A DNA stretch of 64,000 nucleotides from CAYMZZ01 sp046297935 (GTDB lineage Bacteria > Bacteroidota > Bacteroidia > Chitinophagales > Chitinophagaceae): assembly GCA_046297935.1 (NCBI GenBank), contig JBKBHA010000010.1:62001-126000 (forward strand), in the 5' to 3' direction. The notes under the pieces were generated by a model, which was given only the letters and a program-made list of their open reading frames with translations, searched no databases and was not told the DNA's origin. A program made the translations under genes and the position numbers. Below are positions 35,101-43,405 of this stretch, piece after piece (the first letter of the stretch is position 1; every line of letters starts with the position of its first letter).

Positions 35101-38100
35101 CAATTGAACCCGGTGAGCGCACTGATGTGAAGCTAACGAGCGCAGTGAATAACCCATTTGTAGTTCAAATTGTGCAAAGACCTTCAGTTGATGAGGAAGT
35201 ACAAATAACTTATAAGAAATGGACGGCCGGGAGCCAGATTATCGACTTCACCGCCACGGAGGCCGACCGCGGTGGATATGGGGTAAGCTGGGGATTTGTA
35301 AAAGACAACCGCTTTCACAGCATTACCGAAACAATACAGGTTCCCTGGACCAATAAAGAACTTCAGATTGAGTATCTGACCTATCGCGATAAAACACGTC
35401 CTGGCAGTCGGGAATCCTGGAAAATCCGGATCAGCGGCAACAAGAAAGAAAAGCTGGCGGCAGAGGTACTCGCCAGCATGTATGACGCTTCACTAGATCA
35501 GTTTTATCCGCATGCCTGGATCAAGCCATTACTGTATACAAATTTCTCCGGCAGGTACAACTGGGAATTTCGACAGAATTTCGGGAATGCCGAGATCAGC
35601 CATCATATGAGCCCAATACAAGAAACAATATTCCCGGAGTATACCGTATACGATCATTTGGCTGACTTTGGGTACGAATTTCCTAGTGGTTATTTTGGAA
35701 AAAGAGGCGAAGAACAATCAGTTAGATACATGAGGTTACCAAAGGACGCAATGAGTATGTCGGCACCTCCCGCACTAGCTGATTCTGCACCGGAAAGTCG
35801 CATGCAGTTTACCAGCACGAAAATTGAGTTCGATGCTGAGGCGGAGCCTTCACCTCCAGTTCCCGGTCCAGATCAAAAGCCCGAACCCGTTCCATCCGTT
35901 CGGAAAAATTTCGACGAAACCGCATTCTTCCTGCCCGATCTTCAGACTGATGCCGACGGCAACATCGAGTTCTCCTTTACCTTGCCCGAAGCACTAACCC
36001 GCTGGAAATTGCAGACCTTCGCGCATACCAAAGAACTTCAGTTAGGCTATAACAGTCTCGAAATTGTTACACAGAAAGAACTGATGTTGCAGCCCAACCC
36101 TCCCCGCTTCCTTCGCGAGGGAGACCAGATAGAGTTGACAGCAAAAGTGGTGAACCTGACCGAAGCCGAACTGAGTGGACAAGTGCGCCTGGAATTGTTG
36201 AACGCCGCCACCCTTGAGCCGCTCGACAGCCGTTTCAGAGTGGTAGTACCCAGACAATATTTTACAGCTTCGGCAGGACAAAGTGCAGTGGTTGCATTTC
36301 AGGTAGAAGTACCGTTTCAATTTACGGATGCAATTACCTGGCGTATGATAGCCGAATCAGGCAAACATAGCGATGGCGAAGAGGCCTCGCTGCCGGTGTT
36401 GAGCAACCGGCTACTTGTTACCGAAAGTATGCCCATTTACATCAATGGAACCGGCGGTAAAAACTTCTCTTTCGAAAAGCTGAAGAATTCCGGGCAATCC
36501 GAGTCGCTCCAGCAACATCGCCTAACTGTTGAATACAGCAGCAACCCTGCCTGGTATGCCGTACAGGCCCTGCCCTACCTTACCGAATTTCCATATGAAT
36601 GTGCCGAACAAACCTGGAATCGGTACTATGCCAATGCCCTGGCTCAACATATCGCCGGCAGTTCGCCCCGCATTCGCGCCATTTTTGACGAATGGAAAAA
36701 TGCAGACACAGCAGCATTGCTAAGCAATCTTCAAAAAAATCAGGAGCTAAAAACCGCTTTGCTTGAGGAGACTCCCTGGGTGCTGGAAGCTAAAACTGAG
36801 GCAGAACAAAAACAGCGTATTGCTTTGTTGTTCGACATGGTCCGCATGCGGGATGCACTGAGTGGAACACTGGAAAAACTGAAGAACATGCAAAACGAAA
36901 ACGGCTCATTCTCCTGGTTCAAAGGGGGACCCGACGACCGGTTCATCACCCAATATATTCTGACCGGTATTGGGCATTTGCAAAAGTTGGGAGCATTGCC
37001 TTCGGCCGACAAAGCAAAACTGAATAACATCATCAGCGCAGGATTGCAGTACCTCGATCAGAACATCAATAACGATTACCAGGACATGCTCCGCCGCAAA
37101 CTGGATCTGAAAAAACAACAACCCTCTACTTTTCAGGTGCAATACCTGTATATGCGAAGCTTTTTCCCTGAAACGGGCGTGCCCGGAAATGCTAAAAAGG
37201 CAGTCGATTACTTCCGTAGCCGGCTACCGGCAGCCTGGCTGAAGCAAAACAAACTGATACAAGCAATGATTGCGCTGGTGCTCCATCGACAAAAAGATGC
37301 AAGAACTCCAGCCGCCATCCTTCGGTCACTAAAGGAGACTTCCATATTTAGTGAGGAGATGGGCCGATACCATAAAATCAACAACCGGGGCTGGTTCTGG
37401 TACGAGGCGCCGGTAGAAAGACAGGCATTGCTGATTGAGGCCTTTAGCGAAATTAGCCGTGATACAAAAACGGTGGACGAACTGCGTACCTGGTTATTAA
37501 AAAACAAGCAAACCAATAGTTGGGAAAGCACCAAAGCCACCGCTGAAGCTGTATACGCTCTGCTGCTTAAAGGCAGTAACTGGCTTGATGCGAACCCGGT
37601 GGTCACCATTCAGGTGGGCGATGAAGCGATGTTCACCAACGGAAAAGCAGAAGCAGGCACCGGCTATTTCAAACAGTCCATTGTCGGCGAGGCCATCAAG
37701 CCCAACATGGGTAATATTCGTTTGCAGGTTGAGCCTGGTGCAGGCCAGCAACAAACAGGCAGCTCCTGGGGTGCCGTTTACTGGCAATACTTTGAGGATA
37801 TGGACAAAGTAACTGCCGCTGCCACGCCGCTTCAATTAAAGAAACAGTTATTTGTGCAGCGCAATACTGATCGCGGACCAGTGCTTGAACCGATTGAAGA
37901 AGGCCAGTATATTCAGGTAGGAGACAAAGTGGTAGTCAGAGTGGAGCTTAAGGCTGATCGGGATATGGAGTATGTACATATGAAAGATCTGCGAGCCGCA
38001 TCGCTGGAGCCGGTAGATGTACTAAGCGGTTACCGCTGGAATGGTACAGCGGGTTATTATCAATCAACACGCGATGTAGCGACTCATTTCTTTTTTGAAG

Positions 38101-38252
38101 TTTTGCGTAAAGGAACCTACGTATTTGAATACGCTTTGTTTGCCAACCATGCAGGCGATTTCAGCGCCGGCGTCACCAGCATCGAATGCATGTATGCGCC
38201 GGAGTTCCGGGCACATAGCAATGGGGAGAGGCTGCGGGTGCGGGAGAGGTGA
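32130..38252 (+). CDS. Alpha-2-macroglobulin family protein with thioester motif
   Basis: The 2040-residue product has a signal peptide (MRKAPLALALLILSLFITMDNSAQ) without a lipobox. Residues 30 to about 390 are mostly helical. The macroglobulin part follows: MG2-type TDRKLYRPGQTLFVKG (about 609-624), VEEYKRPKFEV, and a Pro/Ser/Glu-rich bait-like stretch (about 1207-1270) leading into SVRKNFDETAFFLPDLQTD and ALTRWKLQTFAHT, the A2M signature. The thioester motif is C1491-A-E-Q in PYECAEQTWNRYY, followed by the helical thioester-domain (FSWFKGGPDDRFITQYILTG). Such proteins trap proteases covalently. Bacterial members often sit next to a penicillin-binding protein 1C gene; none is seen here. Predicted to be periplasmic. 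Confidence 0.93.
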   Translation: MRKAPLALALLILSLFITMDNSAQAPANAYEKEWKKVEEFVKKQLPQSAIAEVKKIYALAKSRKQEDQQIKSLIYLTSLQSETREENQKQSIRDWEKELSGKAGASRAIIHSIIAQQYRMYYQYNRWQLYNRTATSSQPGVDIGTWTEEQLHERVIDHFEQSLADVSLLQRTSLSNWDAIIIKGNARNLRPTLFDLLAHRALDYYKSGEATLTAPTQTFELDMAAAFDPAADFVHRRFSSPDSTSLEWKALLLFQQLIQFHLNDEKSDALIDVDLDRIAFAREKSVHPDKDELYLLSVNHIAHQYGDLPAAAMAWFYTAQYHNQLADQYNPLADTSHRFARLKALEIAEKIIQNPLNTKAPDTSLAWYNAYQLIKEIKNPDFSLEVEIVNLPDQPFRALVSYKNIATLQLRLVKMNSELERLVDGYVDDENWAKITRSTPIRTWQQPLPATGDYQKHRVEIKLDGLEQGKYLLLASNNPFSTTHEFTAGYGVFHVSNISYVKFANDYFVVHRGTGQPLAGATVQEWKKEYDSQTGGYVRRKGLSYVADNDGHYQEKLDEGEKTNRYKSNFFLEISYKNDRLAIDNQLFSWHPNKNNNNFKPTPSLFLFTDRKLYRPGQTLFVKGLLVQRDNEVRNPAILQNRKTTLYLRDANGQDVDSIQVTSNEYGSFHTKFKLPSSGLNGMFSISARNEQGSAYVHVEEYKRPKFEVNYEPIKEAYRVNDTVRVKGIAKAYAGNNIDGASVSYRVVRRARMLFPWYGRGYLPPAREKEIAHGQTTTDADGTFSISFVALPDLKIEKDQNPVFDYEIFADVTDLNGETRSSETFVTAAYTALQLEIDMPAQLDADSLQTVRIRTSNRASEFQKVPVTVKVQRLKAENRLIRERFWEEPDQFIMTKEEYIRLFPHDEYSNEADFENWAKGEVVMTQTDSSQANGYWNWQNKKWTPGFYVVEFSINDPGGTVVKLQRFVEIVDEKQTVPNRPQYLHARGSEAIEPGERTDVKLTSAVNNPFVVQIVQRPSVDEEVQITYKKWTAGSQIIDFTATEADRGGYGVSWGFVKDNRFHSITETIQVPWTNKELQIEYLTYRDKTRPGSRESWKIRISGNKKEKLAAEVLASMYDASLDQFYPHAWIKPLLYTNFSGRYNWEFRQNFGNAEISHHMSPIQETIFPEYTVYDHLADFGYEFPSGYFGKRGEEQSVRYMRLPKDAMSMSAPPALADSAPESRMQFTSTKIEFDAEAEPSPPVPGPDQKPEPVPSVRKNFDETAFFLPDLQTDADGNIEFSFTLPEALTRWKLQTFAHTKELQLGYNSLEIVTQKELMLQPNPPRFLREGDQIELTAKVVNLTEAELSGQVRLELLNAATLEPLDSRFRVVVPRQYFTASAGQSAVVAFQVEVPFQFTDAITWRMIAESGKHSDGEEASLPVLSNRLLVTESMPIYINGTGGKNFSFEKLKNSGQSESLQQHRLTVEYSSNPAWYAVQALPYLTEFPYECAEQTWNRYYANALAQHIAGSSPRIRAIFDEWKNADTAALLSNLQKNQELKTALLEETPWVLEAKTEAEQKQRIALLFDMVRMRDALSGTLEKLKNMQNENGSFSWFKGGPDDRFITQYILTGIGHLQKLGALPSADKAKLNNIISAGLQYLDQNINNDYQDMLRRKLDLKKQQPSTFQVQYLYMRSFFPETGVPGNAKKAVDYFRSRLPAAWLKQNKLIQAMIALVLHRQKDARTPAAILRSLKETSIFSEEMGRYHKINNRGWFWYEAPVERQALLIEAFSEISRDTKTVDELRTWLLKNKQTNSWESTKATAEAVYALLLKGSNWLDANPVVTIQVGDEAMFTNGKAEAGTGYFKQSIVGEAIKPNMGNIRLQVEPGAGQQQTGSSWGAVYWQYFEDMDKVTAAATPLQLKKQLFVQRNTDRGPVLEPIEEGQYIQVGDKVVVRVELKADRDMEYVHMKDLRAASLEPVDVLSGYRWNGTAGYYQSTRDVATHFFFEVLRKGTYVFEYALFANHAGDFSAGVTSIECMYAPEFRAHSNGERLRVRER

Positions 38253-38572
38253 AAGCTGAGAGGTGAGAGGTGAGAGGTGAGAGGTGAGAGGTGAAAGGTG
38301 AAATAGCATTTTGTCTGAAAATCTGCCGGAATCTGCGCATATTTCTGCGCAAATTTGCGGGGACAGAAAATCATTTACTGTTCGCGTGCTTCAAGGCAAT
38401 GCAGCAGTTCCGTTCCCGCAGATGACACAGATTTTTGCACAGATTTACGCAGATAGTCATTTGAAGTATCCGCCTCACCTCTCACCTCTCACCTTTCACC
38501 TTTCACCTTTCACCTCTCACCTTTCACCTCTCACCTCTCACCTCTCACCTCTCCTCTCTCCCCTCCCCATTG
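38253..38572. repeat. Family B composite repeat element (copy B2)
   Basis: A purine array of GAGAGGT units (about 38258-38303) and a pyrimidine array of CTCACCT units (38474-38560) are complementary over long stretches. Between them lies a core, 38315-38455, with an inverted repeat of CTGCG-rich sequence. The core shares GCAATGCAGCAG and CTGTTxGCGTG with copy B1 near 11440-11475. The element fills the space between the A2M gene and the FAD oxidoreductase promoter. Confidence 0.85.
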
Positions 38573-38581
38573 TATCTTTGC
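38573..38581 (+). promoter_or_regulatory. Predicted -7 box of the FAD oxidoreductase gene (TATCTTTGC)
   Basis: A perfect TATCTTTGC box ends two bases before the ATG at 38584. Since the N-terminal FAD motif needs that ATG, the transcript would be leaderless or the true start of transcription lies further upstream. Confidence 0.5.
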
Positions 38582-38583
38582 TT

Positions 38584-39642
38584 ATGCAAGTCGACTACCT
38601 CCTCATTGGCCAGGGAATTTCCGGAACCTTTCTATCACATTATCTGCTGAAGGCTGGCAAATCGGTGCTTGTGATTGACGAACCCCAGCCCTGGTCGCCC
38701 AGCCGGGTGGCCGCCGGCATAATGAACCCTGTGACTGGTCGCCGATTGAGCACAGTATGGAAAGCAAAGGAAATTTTCGATTTTATTCCAGATGCCTATA
38801 CAGAGATAGGGCAATTGCTGAACATCGAAGCCTTTTCACGTAAAGATGTACTCGACTTTTTTCCCAACCCATTCATGCGAGAATCCTTCCTCGGAAAAAT
38901 AGCTGAAGACGATCAGTTTGTAGCATTAGGTACGACCCCCGACCAGTGGAATCCTTTTCTGCAATTCGAGTTTGGTTATGGTCAGATTAAGCCGGTTTAC
39001 ACTGCGCATCTTGACCTGTTGATACCTGCCTGGCGTCAATTGCTAATCAGCCAGAATCAACTCAGGGAAGAGTATTTTGACCTGGTAGATCTGAAACTGG
39101 AAAAAGAAGGAATTGTTTACAACGACATCACCGCCAAAAAAATCATCTTCTGTGAAGGACCGGCAGGCATGGAAAACCCCTGGTTTAAAATGTTGCCCTT
39201 TTCTAAAAATAAAGGGCAGGCGCTGATTCTGCACATACCTGTTCTGCCAGGGGATTATATTTATAAAAAGGGTATGTTGCTGGTCCCGCTACCAGAACAG
39301 CAGCTTTTTTGGCTGGGAGCCAGCTACGAATGGGAGTTTACGGATACGCTCCCTACAACTCAGTTTCGCGACAAAATGATCGCCGCTTTGAAAGAGTGGA
39401 TCAAAATACCATTCGAAATCGTGGAACAAAGAGCAGGCTTAAGGCCCGCAACGTTGGAGCGGCGCCCGTTTTGCGGACTTCATCCGATTCATCCAGCTGT
39501 AGGGATATTCAACGGCATGGGCACAAAAGGTTGTTCTCTGGCTCCTTATTTCGCCAATGAACTGGCCAACCACCTGACTAGCGGCAGCTCCATTACGCCC
39601 GAGGCAGACGTTACACGCTTCAAACGTATACTTTCCACCTGA
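38584..39642 (+). CDS. FAD-dependent oxidoreductase (DAO family)
   Basis: The start at 38584 (MQVDYLLIGQGISGTFLSHYLL) places the dinucleotide-binding motif GQGISG at residues 9-14, as expected. The frame is open to 38311, but that extension only translates repeat B2. The 352-residue protein has the glycine/D-amino-acid oxidase layout: VLVIDEPQP after the first motif, AAGIMNPVTGRR, and the C-terminal RAGLRPATLERRPFCGLHP and NGMGTKGCSLAPYFA segments. The substrate is unknown. MnmC-like or ThiO-like roles cannot be excluded, but no partner domain supports them. Confidence 0.85.
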   Translation: MQVDYLLIGQGISGTFLSHYLLKAGKSVLVIDEPQPWSPSRVAAGIMNPVTGRRLSTVWKAKEIFDFIPDAYTEIGQLLNIEAFSRKDVLDFFPNPFMRESFLGKIAEDDQFVALGTTPDQWNPFLQFEFGYGQIKPVYTAHLDLLIPAWRQLLISQNQLREEYFDLVDLKLEKEGIVYNDITAKKIIFCEGPAGMENPWFKMLPFSKNKGQALILHIPVLPGDYIYKKGMLLVPLPEQQLFWLGASYEWEFTDTLPTTQFRDKMIAALKEWIKIPFEIVEQRAGLRPATLERRPFCGLHPIHPAVGIFNGMGTKGCSLAPYFANELANHLTSGSSITPEADVTRFKRILST

Positions 39643-39668
39643 CAAAATAAGTCGCTGAAACATCCAAA

Positions 39669-39755
39669 TCAGGCCTGCACGGAAATGATACCATAAGCCT
39701 GGCGACGACGTCGCATCCATTTGCGGAATTGGTAAATGAGGAAAAGTGTGATCAT
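39669..39755 (-). CDS. Candidate 28-residue membrane peptide, translationally coupled
   Basis: An ATG at 39755 overlaps the stop codon of the MtfA-like gene (ATGA), and the frame encodes 28 residues: MITLFLIYQFRKWMRRRRQA then YGIISVQA. The start is hydrophobic and the middle strongly basic, as in small single-pass membrane peptides. It lies between two convergent genes. Nothing else supports expression, and conservation cannot be judged here. Confidence 0.3.
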   Translation of the reverse strand: MITLFLIYQFRKWMRRRRQAYGIISVQA

Positions 39756-40534
39756 GGTTCGGATTTAAATAGTTTTTGATGGGTAGACGGATCCTGATTG
39801 AGTACGCGGCAAAGTGCTTCGTACAGGTCGGGCATATTGTCGCGCAAGCCAACCGGATTTTCAAAAAATGCTTCTACGCTTACTGCCCAAAACTCGTGAA
39901 CGTTGGTAAATGCATAGCTGCGCAAATAACTCTGCCGCTTCGTAATTACGTCAGCAAAAATGCGCCCTGTTTTGCTTGAAAATTTTTCGTAGTTCAGGCG
40001 AAAGTGCATATCCGAATTGTACTGCGCCAGGAAATTATTGTGCAACAAGGCATGGGCCATTTCGTGCACAGCCACATTAATATTGTCGAACGTGTTGGAA
40101 TAGCCGTATAAAAAATGTTTCCACGACAGATAAATACCATCGGGCCCAACATGACCTATATATAGTTCGTCATCGCTCTCCATGTGGTAAGCGTCGGCCA
40201 GGATGTAAATATTCCTGAAATAAGAAAGCAGGTAATTTTTTAATCCAAATGTTACCTGCACCGCCGAGGCACTAACCAGAATTTCATAGTCATCCGAACC
40301 TTCCATACCAATGAAATGAAAGCTCTTTTGCGCTCGAAAATTGACCACACGTTGTACAAAACGCTTTTTGGAAATACCGGGAAGTTCATTGAAGTAAGTG
40401 AATACACTTCCTATGATGGTTGCATACCTTTCGTACATTACATCGTCTACCAGCAGCTCAACACTGCCTTGCGCAGGACGGGGAGAATTACCCTGCACGA
40501 AAAACCTGTTCAGTTTTCGTAGAAATGAATGCAT
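39752..40534 (-). CDS. MtfA-like zinc metallopeptidase (M90 family)
   Basis: The 260-residue product, taken from the ATG at 40534, carries the zinc motif HEMAH (157-161) in NINVAVHEMAHALLH and the downstream EFWAVSVEAFFENP segment that supplies the third ligand in MtfA proteins. An ATG at 40582 would add 16 residues. In E. coli MtfA binds the repressor Mlc and has aminopeptidase activity, but its role in Bacteroidota is not known. No signal peptide is seen. The N-terminal part (FLRKLNRFFVQG) is the basic amphipathic start usual in the family. Confidence 0.82.
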   Translation of the reverse strand: MHSFLRKLNRFFVQGNSPRPAQGSVELLVDDVMYERYATIIGSVFTYFNELPGISKKRFVQRVVNFRAQKSFHFIGMEGSDDYEILVSASAVQVTFGLKNYLLSYFRNIYILADAYHMESDDELYIGHVGPDGIYLSWKHFLYGYSNTFDNINVAVHEMAHALLHNNFLAQYNSDMHFRLNYEKFSSKTGRIFADVITKRQSYLRSYAFTNVHEFWAVSVEAFFENPVGLRDNMPDLYEALCRVLNQDPSTHQKLFKSEP

Positions 40535-40876
40535 AGCGTACGGTTCGGGTATAAATGTAGACAACGATCCGGGCATTTGCAAGCATCCTCACGCATTCTC
40601 GCTTAGTAAAACTACGATAACACGAATGAAACAGCTACAAATCAACCTAATGCCCTTCGCTACAAATTGTGGCTTTTTACAGAAAAACACCGGAGCATGC
40701 TGGCAAACCTCCCAAACGGGGTGGCGGAGGAATGGCTTTGCAACCCTGGTCTTGCATCTTTTAAACGAATTTTGTATAATATCTAGTGCTCAATGACCGC
40801 TATTTAATCGGCAGGAACTCCACTTATAATCTCCCAATATCCGTACCATCAACCCGCGCGATTACTAGCAGACGCC
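40535..40876. other. Intergenic region upstream of aspS
   Basis: This stretch of about 340 bases separates the divergent MtfA-like and aspS genes. A 57-codon frame beginning near 40626 lacks any recognisable motif or start signal. I see no repeat family member and no RNA gene. Confidence 0.45.
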
Positions 40877-40885
40877 TATCTTTGC
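40877..40885 (+). promoter_or_regulatory. Predicted -7 box of aspS (TATCTTTGC)
   Basis: TATCTTTGC lies 17 bases before the aspS ATG, so the predicted leader is only about 10 to 13 bases. No clear -33 TTTG is present. Confidence 0.55.
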
Positions 40886-40902
40886 AACTCATTTAAAGCA
40901 AT

Positions 40903-42741
40903 ATGTTTAGGACGCATACCTGTGGTGAATTACGCCTCGCAAACGTGAATCAGGAAGTTACGCTGGCCGGATGGGTTCAGGCCGTTCGCAAATTCGGATC
41001 GATCAGCTTTGTAGACCTTCGCGACCGTTACGGCATTACACAGCTCTACTTTCGCGAAAACCTCAATGAGGCGTTGGAAGCCAACCCCTTAGGCCGTGAG
41101 TTCGTGCTGCAGGTAACCGGAACCATCACCGAACGCACGAATAAGAACCCGAATATTCCAACCGGCGATATCGAACTTACCGTTTCGTCCTTTACCATAT
41201 TGAACCGCTCCGCGGTTCCGCCTTTTACCATACAGGACGATACCGACGGAGGCGACGATCTGCGCATGAAATACCGTTATCTGGATCTCCGCCGACAGGT
41301 TGTGCGCAAAAACCTGGAGCTTCGATACGCGGTCAACCGTGCAGCGCGCAATTACCTGCACGAACAGGGGTTTATGGACATTGAAACTCCTTTTTTAATT
41401 AAGAGTACCCCGGAGGGCGCTCGCGATTTTGTAGTGCCGTCACGTATGAATCCGGGCCAGTTTTATGCTCTGCCACAATCGCCCCAAACCTTTAAACAAT
41501 TGCTGATGGTGAGCGGCTACGACCGATACTATCAGATTGTAAAATGTTTCCGCGACGAAGACCTTAGGGCCGACCGGCAGCCCGAGTTCACACAAATCGA
41601 TTGCGAAATGGCATTTGTGGAGCAGGAAGATATTCTCACCATGTTTGAAGGAATGGTCCGCCATATTTTCAAAGCTGTAAAAAATGTCGATTACAGCGAA
41701 TCTATCGAACGGATGAGCTGGGAAGAAGCAATGTGGACCTACGGAAACGATAAACCAGATATCCGCTTCGGCATGAAGTTGCTCAACATCAAAAAGCCCG
41801 GACATGTTTTCAAAGACCGGACCGACCAATCGGGCCTCGTCAGTGATGCCGGGTTTGTTGTTTTCGACAGCGCTGAAACAGTGTTGGCAATCGCAGTACC
41901 AGGTTGTAGCGAGTATACGCGAAAACAGACAGATGAACTTACAGACTGGGTGAAGCGACCGCAGATTGGCATGAAAGGCCTGGCCTTTATTAAGGTGAAC
42001 ACCGATGGCAGCTACAAAAGTAGCATGGACAAATTCTTCTCAGAGGAGAAATTGAAAGCCATTGCCGATGCTGCCGGCGCAAAAGCAGGTGATCTGGTGC
42101 TGTTACTCGCTGGAGCGGAAGAACGTACTCGCAAAGCAATGAGTGAGCTGCGACTGGAGATGGGTCGCCGACTCGGCCTGAGAAAGGAAAACGAGTTCAA
42201 ACTTCTTTGGGTGCTCGACTTCCCTCTTTTCGAATACGACGAGGAGGGAAATCGATGGGTAGCCCGACATCACCCGTTCACCTCACCAAAACCATCCGAT
42301 ATTCCGGCCATGATCGGTAACGATCCACGGATCGCCGATGCCGCACGTTATCTTGAACATCCTTACGCATCCATCAAGGCTAATGCCTACGATATGGTGT
42401 TGAACGGAAATGAAATTGGTGGTGGTAGCATACGAATTTATCAGCGGGAGTTGCAGGAAAAAATGTTTGCTGCGCTTGGCATGGATGAAGAAGAACAACA
42501 ACATAAGTTTGGTTTCCTGCTTGGTGCTTTCGAATATGGCGCACCACCGCACGGAGGTATCGCCTTTGGGTTCGATCGTCTTTGTTCAATACTCGGTGGA
42601 AGCGAAAGCATCCGCGATTATATCGCTTTCCCAAAAAATAATAGCGGACGCGATGTAATGTTGGATGCGCCGGCCAGCATTGATCAGGCGCAACTGAATG
42701 AACTACAGATTGCACTCAATCCGCCATTGAACGACAAATGA
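40903..42741 (+). CDS. aspS: Aspartate-tRNA ligase
   Basis: The 612-residue class II synthetase charges tRNA-Asp. An OB-fold anticodon-binding domain (GWVQAVRKFGSISFVDLRDRYG) occupies the first 110 residues. The catalytic core has motif 2 in CFRDEDLRADRQPEFTQID and motif 3 in GIAFGFDRLCSILGG. The bacterial-type GAD insertion domain spans about residues 280-420. The length is typical of bacterial AspRS. The next gene overlaps by four bases (ATGA). Confidence 0.98.
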   Translation: MFRTHTCGELRLANVNQEVTLAGWVQAVRKFGSISFVDLRDRYGITQLYFRENLNEALEANPLGREFVLQVTGTITERTNKNPNIPTGDIELTVSSFTILNRSAVPPFTIQDDTDGGDDLRMKYRYLDLRRQVVRKNLELRYAVNRAARNYLHEQGFMDIETPFLIKSTPEGARDFVVPSRMNPGQFYALPQSPQTFKQLLMVSGYDRYYQIVKCFRDEDLRADRQPEFTQIDCEMAFVEQEDILTMFEGMVRHIFKAVKNVDYSESIERMSWEEAMWTYGNDKPDIRFGMKLLNIKKPGHVFKDRTDQSGLVSDAGFVVFDSAETVLAIAVPGCSEYTRKQTDELTDWVKRPQIGMKGLAFIKVNTDGSYKSSMDKFFSEEKLKAIADAAGAKAGDLVLLLAGAEERTRKAMSELRLEMGRRLGLRKENEFKLLWVLDFPLFEYDEEGNRWVARHHPFTSPKPSDIPAMIGNDPRIADAARYLEHPYASIKANAYDMVLNGNEIGGGSIRIYQRELQEKMFAALGMDEEEQQHKFGFLLGAFEYGAPPHGGIAFGFDRLCSILGGSESIRDYIAFPKNNSGRDVMLDAPASIDQAQLNELQIALNPPLNDK

Positions 42742-43232
42742 GTTCAGGCTGGAAATGGACCATTGCAGGCGAATTCTTAAGCCTGGCGGCCAATCTGTTG
42801 ATCTTTGTGTTTATAGTTGTCAACATCTTGTCCAGCGAACTCGAACCACAATATTTTGAATGGATACTGGTGATCTGTGTTCTTTTCGGAACACTAACCA
42901 GCGCTACACGTAGTGTGTTCGCGCAATTCGCCTACCGCCGTTATCCCCGACTTGGTTCGATCCCACGAGGCGCAAACATGTTTTTTCAGATCTTCCGGAT
43001 TTTTGGTACGATTCATCTGCTTTTTGCGGCCGTATTATTGATTGCTTCAGTACGCGAGGTGTTTCTTATCCCCAACAATATCCCCTCCGCCGTTATAGTA
43101 CCCTTGTTGCTAATCTTCGCTTTCTTTGCGCTGCACTTGTTGTTGATGATTCAACAGTATCGTTTCCCTTCTTATGTCCGCAACAACGAAAAACAAAGAA
43201 TGAATCGGTTAATCAACGAGCTGGGGGAGTAA
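42738..43232 (+). CDS. Small integral membrane protein
   Basis: The 164-residue product has four predicted membrane helices (near residues 9-28, 42-60, 86-106, 118-138) and a basic C-terminus. It overlaps the aspS stop by four bases, so it is probably translated by coupling. I do not recognise the family. It resembles the next gene product in size and helix layout, and the two may be distant paralogues. No catalytic motif is seen. Confidence 0.7.
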   Translation: MSSGWKWTIAGEFLSLAANLLIFVFIVVNILSSELEPQYFEWILVICVLFGTLTSATRSVFAQFAYRRYPRLGSIPRGANMFFQIFRIFGTIHLLFAAVLLIASVREVFLIPNNIPSAVIVPLLLIFAFFALHLLLMIQQYRFPSYVRNNEKQRMNRLINELGE

Positions 43233-43312
43233 AACCCTGCACCCGGTAAGTCACACTCCAATTCCCAGCAGCTTTTGCTAAAACCAGCAACTTACTTTAG
43301 CTTTAACCCACA

Positions 43313-43399
43313 CCAACAATTCAACAATTCAACAACTAACCAACCCAACAACCAAACAACCAAACAACTCAACAACTCAACAACTCAACAATTCAACAT
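43313..43399 (+). repeat. Family C octamer array (copy C1)
   Basis: About ten 8-base units of the type CAACTCAA/CAACCAAA run up to CATCCTCCC just before the ATG at 43406. The whole array contains no G on the plus strand and no complementary arm, so an mRNA leader would be unstructured. Confidence 0.8.
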
Positions 43400-43405
43400 C
43401 CTCCC

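Noticed and set aside
40626..40796. A 57-codon plus-strand frame upstream of aspS
   Set aside because: No recognisable motif, signal peptide or start context; composition resembles non-coding sequence.
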